Shown here piece after piece: positions 17,328 through 25,685 of a DNA stretch of 64,000 nucleotides (position 1 is the first letter of the stretch; every line of letters begins with the position of its first letter). Origin of the DNA: Candidatus Microgenomates bacterium (GTDB taxonomy: Bacteria > Patescibacteriota > Microgenomatia > UBA1406 > HO2-37-13b). Under the pieces are notes generated by a model, which was not told the DNA's origin, searched no databases, and saw only the letters and a program-made list of their open reading frames with translations. The position numbers and the translations under genes are program-made. The DNA lies in assembly GCA_025449735.1 (NCBI GenBank), contig JANWIV010000002.1, forward strand, positions 62,001 to 126,000, in the 5' to 3' direction.

Positions 17328-17760
17328 TCAATTACAGAGTATATCAAGCAGAAAAGGAAAAAGAATCGGTCGCGGTGTCGGTAGCGGTGTTGGTGGCAAG
17401 TCAACCCGCGGTACCAAGCGTCACCAGGCGGCGCGTGAAAAAATTGCCTTGGGTTTTGAGGGTGGTCAAGGAAGAATCACCAAAAAATTTCCTTTGCTTC
17501 GTGGTAAACAGCGAAATAAACCAACAAGAATCGCTAATCTAGTAATTAAAACTGGCGCTCTAAATAAACTAAAGAAAGGTAGTAGCGTTAGCCTAGAGAC
17601 TTTGCTTGAGAATAAACTGGTGAGCGTAAAGGCGCGGACAAGAGGGGTCAAGATTGTGGCTGGGGGTGACCTTGAAGTTGATCTTATTATTAGTATTCCC
17701 ACCTCCCTTTCAGCAAAAGCGATCATTGAGGCAGCTGGGGGCAAGGTTAATCCAAAATGA
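17320..17760 (+). CDS. rplO: 50S ribosomal protein L15
   Basis: L15 (146 residues) with the Gly-rich N-terminus GRGVGSGVGGKSTRGTK and an internal FEGGQGRITKKFP. It overlaps both rpsE (8 nt) and secY (ATGA), suggesting tight translational coupling. Confidence 0.98.
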   Translation: MLNQLQSISSRKGKRIGRGVGSGVGGKSTRGTKRHQAAREKIALGFEGGQGRITKKFPLLRGKQRNKPTRIANLVIKTGALNKLKKGSSVSLETLLENKLVSVKARTRGVKIVAGGDLEVDLIISIPTSLSAKAIIEAAGGKVNPK

Positions 17761-19043
17761 AGCCAATCATAGAAAAATTGAGACTAATGGTCTCTGATAA
17801 GGAAATTTTTCGTAAACTTAAGTTTACATTTCTTATAATCCTCCTTTTCAGAATATTTGCTTTTTTACCGGTTCCTTCAGTTGATCTTGAGGCAATGCGC
17901 CAACTTTTTTCGCAAAATCAATTTTTTGCACTGCTAGATATTTTTTCTGGTGGTACCTTGATTAATTTTTCAGTAATGGCTTTGGGACTGGCTCCTTATA
18001 TTAATGCCTCAATTATTATGCAGCTGTTGACATCAGTCATTCCGAGCCTTGAGGAATTGGCTAAAGAACCCGGTTTTGGACGGGTCAAGATTAATCAATA
18101 CACTCGTTTTCTTACGCTACCAATCGCGATTGTGCAGGGAATCGGCATGTTTATACTACTTAACAAACAAGGGGTCATTCCTCATCTGTCTTTTTTGGAA
18201 TTCTTGACCTTTATTGCGACAATTACCGCTGGCACCTTCATTTTGATGTGGTTTGGTGAGCTTATATCTGAGTATGGACTCGGTAATGGCATTTCGCTTT
18301 TAATTTTTGTGGGTATTGTGGCTCGGATTCCGGTTGTCTTCTTGCAGACGGTCTTGACGACTACGAGCGAGCTGATCATCAACATGGCGGTTCTGACGAC
18401 TCTTGCAGGGCTAGTTGTCTATGGGGTGGTTTATATCAATGAATCAGTTCGAAAGGTGCCAATTTATTATGCGAGACGGGTCAGAGGGAACAAAATGTTT
18501 GGCGGCGCGAGTAATTTCTTGCCGTTGAGGCTTAACCAAGCAGGAGTGATTCCGATTATTTTTGCCATTTCTTTTGTCCTTTTTCCTCAAATGATTGGTA
18601 ATTTTTTAAGCCAAGTAGATAATTCAACCCTTGCCGGCATTGGCCGTTCCCTTACTGGAATTTTTAATCCACTAGGCATTATCTATAATGGTCTTTATTT
18701 CATTCTTGTCGTTGCTTTTACCTTTTTTTATACTGCAATTGTTTTTAGTCCTGACAAAATTGCCGAAGAGATTCAAAAAAACGGTGGTTTCATCCCCGGG
18801 ATCAGACCTGGAGAGGCGACGAAGAATTATTTGAAATACATCTTATATCGAATTACTGTCGTTGGTGCTTTTTTCTTAGGAGGAATTGCAATTTTGCCAT
18901 CAATAATCTCAGCAGCGACTGGTATTACTCAGGTGCTGGTGGGAGGCACTGGGGTGTTGATTGTGGTGTCGGTGGTCTTGGAGACTTTTAAGACCATAGA
19001 AGCACAAATGGCAATGAAGCGATATGACAAATTTCTTAACTAA
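17757..19043 (+). CDS. secY: Protein translocase channel subunit SecY
   Basis: SecY (428 residues), the channel of the Sec translocon in the cytoplasmic membrane. Ten hydrophobic segments are apparent; conserved stretches include APYINASIIMQLL, the YARRVRGNKMFGG loop, and NGGFIPGIRPG near the C-terminal cytosolic loop. It follows rplO by ATGA overlap. Usual genes downstream (adk, map) follow after an inserted rpmG. Confidence 0.98.
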   Translation: MKPIIEKLRLMVSDKEIFRKLKFTFLIILLFRIFAFLPVPSVDLEAMRQLFSQNQFFALLDIFSGGTLINFSVMALGLAPYINASIIMQLLTSVIPSLEELAKEPGFGRVKINQYTRFLTLPIAIVQGIGMFILLNKQGVIPHLSFLEFLTFIATITAGTFILMWFGELISEYGLGNGISLLIFVGIVARIPVVFLQTVLTTTSELIINMAVLTTLAGLVVYGVVYINESVRKVPIYYARRVRGNKMFGGASNFLPLRLNQAGVIPIIFAISFVLFPQMIGNFLSQVDNSTLAGIGRSLTGIFNPLGIIYNGLYFILVVAFTFFYTAIVFSPDKIAEEIQKNGGFIPGIRPGEATKNYLKYILYRITVVGAFFLGGIAILPSIISAATGITQVLVGGTGVLIVVSVVLETFKTIEAQMAMKRYDKFLN

Positions 19044-19068
19044 ATTAAATTTAAAAAAATAAAATAAC

Positions 19069-19245
19069 ATGGCAAAAAAGAAAGGAGCACGAGTTTTAGT
19101 CGGTCTTACCTGCACCGTTTGCGGCACCTTTAATTATGTGTCACAGCGGAATAAAACCAATACGGTGAGTCCACTAAAGTTAAATAAATATTGCAAGACC
19201 TGTCGCAAGCGGACGCCGCATAAGGAAAAAAAGAAATTACATTAA
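19069..19245 (+). CDS. rpmG: 50S ribosomal protein L33
   Basis: A 58-residue zinc-type L33: Cys at 15, 18, 42 and 45 form two CxxC pairs, with a TVSPLKLNKYCKTCRKRT core and a Lys-rich end. rpmG is not normally found between secY and adk, so this is a relocated gene. It is followed by a 108-bp word-repeat spacer. Confidence 0.94.
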   Translation: MAKKKGARVLVGLTCTVCGTFNYVSQRNKTNTVSPLKLNKYCKTCRKRTPHKEKKKLH

Positions 19246-19353
19246 TGAGACATTATTCATGTATCTTAAAACATGAATTATGAAGTATAAAATGAGACAA
19301 AACAAAATTGAGATTAAATTTTTCATGTTGCCAGTTTCATTTTCCATCTATTT
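19246..19353 (+). repeat. Word spacer with perfect hairpin after rpmG
   Basis: A/T-rich repetitive spacer. ATTCATGT (19255-19262) and ACATGAAT (19271-19278) form a perfect 8-bp stem around an 8-nt loop, and a second imperfect pair (AAAATGAGAC versus GTTTCATTTT) follows. No T-run, so not an obvious terminator. It separates the relocated rpmG from adk. Confidence 0.6.
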
Positions 19354-20484
19354 ATGAAGCTTGTTTTAATCGGAATTCAAGGCGCTGGAAAGTCCACTCA
19401 AGGAAATCTTCTTTCAGAACAGTTAGGCATCCCCTATCTTTCCACCGGGCATATTTTTAGAAAGATGGCTCGCGAAAAAACCGAATTAGGAAGATATATC
19501 AAAGAAGTAATGAACACCGGACTCCTTATCCCCGACGACAAAACAATTGAAATTGTTGAGCAGTATCTTTCTAGACGAGAATATCAAAAAGGTTATATTC
19601 TAGATGGCTTTCCTCGCACCATTAAACAAGCAGAAATTTTTAAAAATAACGTCGATCATGTGGTCTATATAAATCTTCCGGAGCGTGAGGCTTTGTGGCG
19701 TATTTCTCATCGCAATGATACTTCTCGTGCGGATGAGAATTTGGCTGGCATTAGAAAGCGAATTGATCTATTTAAAAAATTGACCACTCCAGTGGTTGAT
19801 TACTACATGGAAAAGGGAAAATTGGTCGAAGTCGATGGCACTAAATCAATTTCTCGCGTTAATAGTCAAATCTTGCAAGCACTAGGCAAACAAGTAGTTA
19901 AAAATGAGCTAAAGGATTGGAAGCCGGATAAAAAAACCATAATTGCGATAGTGGGTCTTTATGGTAGTGGCAAATCAGAGGCAAGCGCATATTTCAGTCA
20001 AAAAAAGTCTTTGCCGATAGTTTCTTTTGGAGCGGTTATTAATGAATACATCGATTCTCAAGGCCTGCCACATAATGAGGAGATTCATAAAAAGGTGCGC
20101 ATGGAATTGCGGGAGCAGCATGGCATGGAGGCCCTAGCGATTCTTAACCTAAAAAAAATTGATGAAGCGCTCAAAAAACATGATTTGATGATTATTGATG
20201 GGATGCGCTCTTGGGAAGAATATCAATATTTGAAACGTAATCTTCCCGATGTACGACTTGAGGTAGTGCTTATTTGGGCACCTAAGGAGGATCGCTTGTC
20301 AAGAATTGCCAAGCGAAAGGTGCGCTCTACCCATTCAGGAGATGATCGAGATATGAATGAAGTAATCTCTGCCAATATGGGGCCAACCTTGGCTTTAGCT
20401 GATCATGTGGTGATTAATCACTCAACCGTTGAAGATTTTCATAGTCGGCTTGAAAATGTTTATCGAGCTATTTATTTCTCTTGA
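19354..20484 (+). CDS. adk: Adenylate kinase fused to an archaeal-type UPF0200 P-loop domain
   Basis: Residues 1-190 are an adenylate kinase (ATP + AMP to 2 ADP): P-loop GIQGAGKST, AMP-site YLSTGHIFR, and DGFPRTIKQA are intact, with a short LID. Residues about 198-376 carry a second P-loop (IVGLYGSGKS), then SFGAVINEY, KVRMELREQHG, MIIDGMRSWEEY and a terminal LADHVVINHS; this order matches UPF0200, a kinase-like family I know mainly from archaea. Adk alone is about 215 residues. The gene occupies the normal adk position between secY and map, so the adk symbol is safe; the C-terminal domain's reaction is unknown. Confidence 0.88.
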   Translation: MKLVLIGIQGAGKSTQGNLLSEQLGIPYLSTGHIFRKMAREKTELGRYIKEVMNTGLLIPDDKTIEIVEQYLSRREYQKGYILDGFPRTIKQAEIFKNNVDHVVYINLPEREALWRISHRNDTSRADENLAGIRKRIDLFKKLTTPVVDYYMEKGKLVEVDGTKSISRVNSQILQALGKQVVKNELKDWKPDKKTIIAIVGLYGSGKSEASAYFSQKKSLPIVSFGAVINEYIDSQGLPHNEEIHKKVRMELREQHGMEALAILNLKKIDEALKKHDLMIIDGMRSWEEYQYLKRNLPDVRLEVVLIWAPKEDRLSRIAKRKVRSTHSGDDRDMNEVISANMGPTLALADHVVINHSTVEDFHSRLENVYRAIYFS

Positions 20485-20498
20485 AAAAGAGGCGTTTA

Positions 20499-21248
20499 AT
20501 GATTACCTACAAGACTCCTGCTGAACTGAAAAAAATGAAGCAGGGGGGAATAATTTTAAAAGGAGTGATTGAGAAGATGCTTGATTTTGTCTCCCCTGGG
20601 ATGCGGACCATTGAAGTTGACAAGTTAGCAGAAGATTATATTCTGTCCCAAGGTGGGAGCCCAAGTTTTAAAAGAGTACCAGGATATCATCATACCATCT
20701 GTATTTGTATCAATGAGCAAGTGGTGCATACGCCGCCGTCGGAGCAAGTGATTCGTGATGGGGATGTGGTGACGATTGATTGTGGGGTATTTTATGGCGG
20801 TCTAAATACCGATTCAGCAATCACCATCCAAGTTGGTAAAATTAATGCTGAAACTACTAAATTCTTGAAAATCGGTGAAGAGACGCTAAAAAAAGCATTG
20901 CAACAGGTTAAAGCGGGAAATAAAATTGGCGCGATTTCAACAGTAATTGATAGTGAAATATCAGGTGCTGGCTACTGCATCATCAATGAATTGACGGGTC
21001 ATGGAGTCGGACCGGACCTTCATGAGGACCCAATGATTCCAGGGTTTGCTCCTAAATCAATTGAGGCGACACCGACGATTCGTGAGGGAATGGTTCTGGC
21101 GGTTGAGGTCATTTATTCAAAAAGTAGTCACAATGTTAAGTTAGAAAAGGGCTCAAAATGGTCACTAATTAGCAGTGATCACTCGCTTTCTGCTTGTTTT
21201 GAAAGCACAATAGCCGTTTATAAAAATAAGACTGCAATTTTGGCCTAA
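20499..21248 (+). CDS. map: Type I methionine aminopeptidase
   Basis: MetAP removes the initiator Met from nascent proteins. Metal ligands are visible: Asp in VVTIDCGV, Asp in GLNTDSA, His in GHGVGPDLHEDP, Glu in VEVIY and Glu in ACFESTIAV. An in-frame TTG at 20481 overlaps the adk stop, but the ATG at 20499 is preceded by GAGG at 20489-20492 (6-nt spacing), one of the few Shine-Dalgarno-like sites here, so I chose it (249 residues). Confidence 0.96.
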   Translation: MITYKTPAELKKMKQGGIILKGVIEKMLDFVSPGMRTIEVDKLAEDYILSQGGSPSFKRVPGYHHTICICINEQVVHTPPSEQVIRDGDVVTIDCGVFYGGLNTDSAITIQVGKINAETTKFLKIGEETLKKALQQVKAGNKIGAISTVIDSEISGAGYCIINELTGHGVGPDLHEDPMIPGFAPKSIEATPTIREGMVLAVEVIYSKSSHNVKLEKGSKWSLISSDHSLSACFESTIAVYKNKTAILA

Positions 21249-21269
21249 ATAGTGTAAAATATAAGGTTT

Positions 21270-21491
21270 ATGAAAGAAAATGTCTTGACGGTTGAGGGAG
21301 ATGTAATTGAGAACCTTCCGAACACCATGTTTCATGTCAAGCTAGGGGAAGAGCATCAGAACAGCGTTCTTTTATGCTATCTATCGGGAAAAATGAGGAA
21401 AAATTATATTAAGATTTTGCCTGGAGATAGAGTTAGAGTTGAGGTAACACCTTATGATGCTACTCGAGGGAGAATTGTCTATCGATTATAA
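21270..21491 (+). CDS. infA: Translation initiation factor IF-1
   Basis: IF-1 (73 residues), an OB-fold protein that occupies the 30S A site during initiation. Seen: [38 protein letters not shown], and RGRIVYRL at the end. Standard position between map and rpmJ. Confidence 0.97.
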   Translation: MKENVLTVEGDVIENLPNTMFHVKLGEEHQNSVLLCYLSGKMRKNYIKILPGDRVRVEVTPYDATRGRIVYRL

Positions 21492-21494
21492 AAT

Positions 21495-21608
21495 ATGAAA
21501 GTTAGAGCGTCAGTCAAAAAAATGTGTTCGCATTGTAAGCTCGTCAAGAGACGAGGCATGTTATATATAATTTGCACTAACCCAAAGCACAAACAGCGAC
21601 AAGGATAA
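21495..21608 (+). CDS. rpmJ: 50S ribosomal protein L36
   Basis: A 37-residue zinc-ribbon protein: Cys 11, 14, 27 and His 32, with [15 protein letters not shown] at the start and NPKHKQRQG at the end. It starts 3 nt after infA. Confidence 0.96.
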   Translation: MKVRASVKKMCSHCKLVKRRGMLYIICTNPKHKQRQG

Positions 21609-21684
21609 TATTTAATTCAGAATTTAAAATGCAAAATTTAAAATTTAATACAGCACGCTTGAAAAAGCAAAAATTGAATTCATA
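21609..21684 (+). repeat. Word spacer between rpmJ and rpsM
   Basis: A/T-rich repetition of AAAATTTAAA-like words (about 21620-21650). No gene or terminator recognised. Confidence 0.5.
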
Positions 21685-22083
21685 ATGGTAAGACTGGTAG
21701 GGGTAAATATTCCGGATGAACAGCGATTGGAACATGCATTGACCGCCATTTATGGCATCGGTCGCGCCAGGTCAAAAGAAATTTTGTCATTGATAAACAT
21801 CAGTACTGATCGTCACGTCAAGGATTTAAGCGATGTCGAGCTTAAAAGCCTGCAAGAAGAAATCGAAAAAATGAAAGTTGAAGGAGACCTTAAAGAAGAG
21901 ATTAACAGCAACATAAAGCGACTTCGTGAGATTGGCACGTTGCGAGGAATTAGACATATTAGAAGCCTACCGGTTCGTGGACAGCGAACTAGAAGCAACG
22001 CTCGCACCAAACGAGGCAAGAGAAAGACCATAGGAGCTTTGAAGAAAGAGGATATGTTGAAATTGGATCAATCTAAAAAGTAA
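21685..22083 (+). CDS. rpsM: 30S ribosomal protein S13
   Basis: S13 (132 residues) contacts the P-site tRNA and L5. Seen: GVNIPDEQRLEHALTAIYGI, the helix-hairpin-helix region, and GIRHIRSLPVRGQRTRSNAR with the TKRGKRK tail. Confidence 0.98.
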   Translation: MVRLVGVNIPDEQRLEHALTAIYGIGRARSKEILSLINISTDRHVKDLSDVELKSLQEEIEKMKVEGDLKEEINSNIKRLREIGTLRGIRHIRSLPVRGQRTRSNARTKRGKRKTIGALKKEDMLKLDQSKK

Positions 22084-22107
22084 TCAAAAATATTTAATAT
22101 AAACAGC

Positions 22108-22485
22108 ATGATTAAAAAAAAGAAAGAAAAAAGAATGGTTAGCAGTGGTCGGGTCTATATTACCGCCACATTTAACAACACCTTAATTACCGTCACTGAT
22201 AATGAGGGGCGACCTTTGATGTCTGGAAGCTGTGGGATGTTTGGCTTTGCTGGAACCAGAAAGTCTACTCCCTATGCCGCCAGCGTCGTTGTTAGCACAA
22301 CTTTGAAAAAGGCAATGGATGAAAATGGTTTGCGTGATATATCAGTCTTTATAAAAGGGATCGGCCCAGGTAGAGAAGCATCGCTTAAGGCGATTCGAGC
22401 GCTTACGCTTGATGTTGAGAAGATTTTGGATGTGACCCCAACGCCTCATAATGGTGTCCGTCCACCAAAGCAAAGACGAGGATAA
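22108..22485 (+). CDS. rpsK: 30S ribosomal protein S11
   Basis: S11 (125 residues) lies in the 30S platform. Seen: VYITATFNNTLITVTD, FAGTRKSTPYAA, IKGIGPGREASLKA, and VTPTPHNGVRPPKQRRG at the end. The first ten residues are very Lys-rich. Confidence 0.98.
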   Translation: MIKKKKEKRMVSSGRVYITATFNNTLITVTDNEGRPLMSGSCGMFGFAGTRKSTPYAASVVVSTTLKKAMDENGLRDISVFIKGIGPGREASLKAIRALTLDVEKILDVTPTPHNGVRPPKQRRG

Positions 22486-22505
22486 AATTTAATTTTAAAT
22501 AAAAT

Positions 22506-23126
22506 ATGAGATACATAGGACCAAAAAATAAATTAGCCCGGCGCGAAGGAGTGGATCTTTCACTCAAGACTCAAGGGAGCAAATCGCAAAGCAACCTGTT
22601 GCGTCGACTTAATATCCCACCCGGTCAACACGGCACGACTCGATTTCGAAAAAGAACCGAATATGGTCAACAGCTTCGGGAAAAACAAAAAGTCAAGCGT
22701 ACCTATGGTTTGACTGAGACGCAACTTAAAAAATATTTTGAAATCTCCCAAAGAGAACAAGGCAACACCGCCGAGCTCTTATTTGCTCAACTGGAGTCGA
22801 GGTTGGACAATATTGTCTATCGATTGGGACTGGCGCCTACGCGAGCCGCCGCTCGTCAACTGGTCAATCATGGTCATGTCAGCGTCAATGATAATAAGGT
22901 GACAATCCCTTCTTATATTGCCAAAGTGGGCGATATAATCAAGTTTAGAAAGGCTAAGACAGTGAGTATTCCTTATATAACCGCTTTCATTGCTCAAAGT
23001 GAAGAAATGATGCCGGATTGGTTATCAAGAAAAGCGACAATTGGAAAAATTAATGCCATGCCGACAGAAGTGCATGTGTCATCTGATTTTAATTTGCAAT
23101 CAGTTATTGAATTCTATTCAAGATAA
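22506..23126 (+). CDS. rpsD: 30S ribosomal protein S4
   Basis: S4 (206 residues), a primary 16S rRNA binder with an S4 RNA-binding domain (RLDNIVYRLGLAPTRAAARQ, LVNHGHVSVND). The N-terminus has no zinc-binding cysteines, so it is the zinc-free form. Confidence 0.98.
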   Translation: MRYIGPKNKLARREGVDLSLKTQGSKSQSNLLRRLNIPPGQHGTTRFRKRTEYGQQLREKQKVKRTYGLTETQLKKYFEISQREQGNTAELLFAQLESRLDNIVYRLGLAPTRAAARQLVNHGHVSVNDNKVTIPSYIAKVGDIIKFRKAKTVSIPYITAFIAQSEEMMPDWLSRKATIGKINAMPTEVHVSSDFNLQSVIEFYSR

Positions 23127-23167
23127 ATTAGTTGTTTTTTATTTATTAGTTATTAAACAAAATATAT

Positions 23168-24097
23168 ATGTTCACCCCACAATTTGTTACCAAACGTATT
23201 GATCTCAAAGCCGATTATGGCCGATTTGAATTAACCCCATTACCAGCCGGCTATGGTCATAGTTTTGGCAATGCCCTCAGGCGAGTTCTTTTGTCCTCTA
23301 TGGAAGGCTCAGCGGTGACTTATGTCCGTATTAACGAAACCGTTCATCAGTTTGATACCATCTCTGGAATCAAAGAATCAGTACTTGATATCGTCCTTAA
23401 TTTAAAGCGACTCCGTTTTAAGGTAGCTGGAGAAGGACCTTTCACCATGCGTTTGAATGAAAAAGCAAAGGGGAGACTTACTGCTAAAGCCTTTGAAGGC
23501 GGTGACGTCGAGATAGTCAATAAAGACGAGTATATTGCCGAAATTACTAAAAATGGTACCCCACTCGAAATTGAACTTACCATTGAGCAGGGTGTCGGTT
23601 ATTCTCCTTCGGAGGAAAAAGAAAAGAAATCCCGTGGGAGCCTGGCGGTGGACTCGGTTTTCTCGCCGGTCACCAAAGTCAACTATCTTGTTGAAGGAGA
23701 AAGAGTCGGAAGAAAGACCAATTTCGATAAATTAATACTAGAAATCTGGACTGATGGCAGCTTGTCACCCGAGAAAGCGCTTAGTCAATCAGCCAAGATT
23801 TTAGCTGAATTTTATCAATATATTCTATCAGGTCAAGATGATGAATCAGATAAATCTAAAACTGAGGCAGAGACTCTTCAAGTGAGAAAAGTTGATGAGG
23901 ATGTTTATTCAACCATTATCGATGAGCTTGATTTGCCAACACGAGTAGTCAATGCACTGCTTCGAGAAGGCATTGAGACGATCGGTGACTTGGTCGAGCG
24001 AGGTCGTGAAGACCTAGTCAACCTTAAAGGCGTGGGGAGAAAATCCATAGACCTAGTTGAGGGAGAGCTAGAAAAGCTCGGAGTAACCATTCAATAA
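23168..24097 (+). CDS. rpoA: RNA polymerase subunit alpha
   Basis: Alpha (309 residues) dimerises to start RNA polymerase assembly. The N-terminal domain shows GYGHSFGNALRRVLLSSMEG and VTYVRINE; a C-terminal domain follows after an acidic linker with LDLPTRVVNALLREGIETIG and LVNLKGVGRKSI, the DNA- and activator-contacting helix-hairpin-helix. Both domains present means promoter upstream-element and activator control are possible, relevant to the operator found near 27876. Confidence 0.98.
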   Translation: MFTPQFVTKRIDLKADYGRFELTPLPAGYGHSFGNALRRVLLSSMEGSAVTYVRINETVHQFDTISGIKESVLDIVLNLKRLRFKVAGEGPFTMRLNEKAKGRLTAKAFEGGDVEIVNKDEYIAEITKNGTPLEIELTIEQGVGYSPSEEKEKKSRGSLAVDSVFSPVTKVNYLVEGERVGRKTNFDKLILEIWTDGSLSPEKALSQSAKILAEFYQYILSGQDDESDKSKTEAETLQVRKVDEDVYSTIIDELDLPTRVVNALLREGIETIGDLVERGREDLVNLKGVGRKSIDLVEGELEKLGVTIQ

Positions 24098-24103
24098 TAT
24101 AAT

Positions 24104-24637
24104 ATGAGACACGGTGTCAAAAAAAACCAATTTAAAGGAGGCAGAGACGCTAATCGTTCTATTGAGCGCAAGCTTTTAGTGGCTTTTCTTGAGCACGGCC
24201 AGCTAGAGATCACCATTAAACGCGCTAAGGCATTAAGGCAAAGTATTGATATTTTGGCCGGCAAAGCAAAAAGAGGTCAAGAATCTGATAAGAATGTCTT
24301 GCTTAGGAGATTGGGTAAAACAGCGATGGTCTCCTATATGATCGATACCGTCGGCCCAGCTCTTTCAGACAGGGAGTCTGGTTATGTTAGAATCGTTTCA
24401 ACTTCAATGCGAATGGGAGATAATGTGAAGTTGGCGAGGATTTCTTGGGTCAAACCAGTTACTGCCTTTAGATCGAATAAGGCAGGAGACAAGTCAATAG
24501 CCAAGATCGAAAAAGAGCCGACAGCCAGTAAACCGGAAAAAAAGGCAGAGCCGAAGACATTTGCCAATAAGAAAGTTATCAAATCAGTGAAAAAAGAATT
24601 GCCATCAAAACAGATGAGTAAGCGTATTAAAGTTTAA
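24104..24637 (+). CDS. rplQ: 50S ribosomal protein L17 with C-terminal extension
   Basis: L17 core in the first 118 residues (MRHGVKKNQFKG, then ARDxxR-like helices, RIVSTSMRMGDNVKLARI). The total of 177 residues exceeds the usual 115-125 because of a Lys/Pro/Ala-rich tail, probably disordered and rRNA-binding. Confidence 0.95.
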   Translation: MRHGVKKNQFKGGRDANRSIERKLLVAFLEHGQLEITIKRAKALRQSIDILAGKAKRGQESDKNVLLRRLGKTAMVSYMIDTVGPALSDRESGYVRIVSTSMRMGDNVKLARISWVKPVTAFRSNKAGDKSIAKIEKEPTASKPEKKAEPKTFANKKVIKSVKKELPSKQMSKRIKV

Positions 24638-24656
24638 AATAAAGTTAAAACATAAT

Positions 24657-25124
24657 ATGACACATTTAACACACTCGACAAAATCGATTTCAGAGCACGA
24701 TATAGAGAGGAACTGGCATTTGATCGATGTCTCAGGAAAGGTGTTAGGGCGAATTTCAACCGAAATTGCCTCACTTTTATCGGGCAAGAATAAGGTGACT
24801 TTTGTTCGCAACCTTGATTCAGGCGATCATGTCGTTGTTATTAATGCCAAGCAAGTGAAACTTACCGGAAGAAAAAGTGAGCAAAAAGTCTATAAGCGAT
24901 ATTCCGGTTTCCCCGGAGGGCTTAAAAATATTGCTTTTGAGGAAATGATGCTCAAGCGTCCAGATGAGATTGTCAGGCATTCTGTTTATGGAATGCTGCC
25001 AAAAAATAAGCTACGTAATCGAATGATTACCAGGCTTTCTATTTATAAGGATGACAAGCATCCATACGAAAATAAAATGAAGAATGCCCGCCCTGAGCCA
25101 GCCGAAGGGAAAAATGAAAAATAA
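24657..25124 (+). CDS. rplM: 50S ribosomal protein L13 with repeat-derived tail
   Basis: L13 (155 residues): WHLIDVSGKVLGRISTEIA, NAKQVKLTGRK, and VYGMLPKNKLRN are diagnostic. The last dozen residues include RPEPAEG, encoded by CCCTGAGCCAGCCGAAGGG (25090-25108), which looks like a piece of a GC-rich dispersed palindrome rather than ancestral L13 sequence. The tail therefore probably arose by repeat insertion at the 3' end. Confidence 0.95.
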   Translation: MTHLTHSTKSISEHDIERNWHLIDVSGKVLGRISTEIASLLSGKNKVTFVRNLDSGDHVVVINAKQVKLTGRKSEQKVYKRYSGFPGGLKNIAFEEMMLKRPDEIVRHSVYGMLPKNKLRNRMITRLSIYKDDKHPYENKMKNARPEPAEGKNEK

Positions 25125-25174
25125 TAAATTTGAATTACTTAAAAACTTTAATTTTAAAACTTTAATCTAATTAC

Positions 25175-25624
25175 ATGGCCAAGAAATCACCATTTACATA
25201 CTACGAAGGCATAGGCCGACGCAAGTCGAGTACCGCCCGGGTGAGGCTTTATGTGACTACTGGGAAGAAAGAAATAGTGTTGCGTGAAACAAAGATTAAA
25301 AAGGGGGATATTATCGTCAACGGCAAGACCATTGAAGATTATTTGCAATCTAATTTAGCCAATTATCGCTATAATCTGCCGCTGGAGTTGACAGACAGTA
25401 CGGCTCGATTTGCGATTTCTATTGTTTTGTCTGGCGGTGGCAAAATCGGGCAGCTTGATGCCATTGTCTTGGGGTTAGCTCGCGCGCTTGAAAAGGTTGA
25501 TGGTAACAATCGCACCACTCTCAAAACGCATGGACTCTTAACTCGCGATTCAAGAGAACGGGAACGTCGTAAGCCTGGAATGGGTGGCAAGGCCCGTCGC
25601 AAGAAACAATCTCCAAAACGATAA
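25175..25624 (+). CDS. rpsI: 30S ribosomal protein S9
   Basis: S9 (149 residues) reaches the P-site tRNA with its C-terminal tail (KARRKKQSPKR). Seen: GIGRRKSSTARVRL at the start, GGGKIGQLDAIVLGLARAL in the centre. Last gene of the operon; a NUDIX gene with its own promoter follows. Confidence 0.97.
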   Translation: MAKKSPFTYYEGIGRRKSSTARVRLYVTTGKKEIVLRETKIKKGDIIVNGKTIEDYLQSNLANYRYNLPLELTDSTARFAISIVLSGGGKIGQLDAIVLGLARALEKVDGNNRTTLKTHGLLTRDSRERERRKPGMGGKARRKKQSPKR

Positions 25625-25685
25625 TCATTATCGTAGTAATTCATTAGAGCTCTATCTAAGGCTATGTTTTGATATAATTTAGTTA

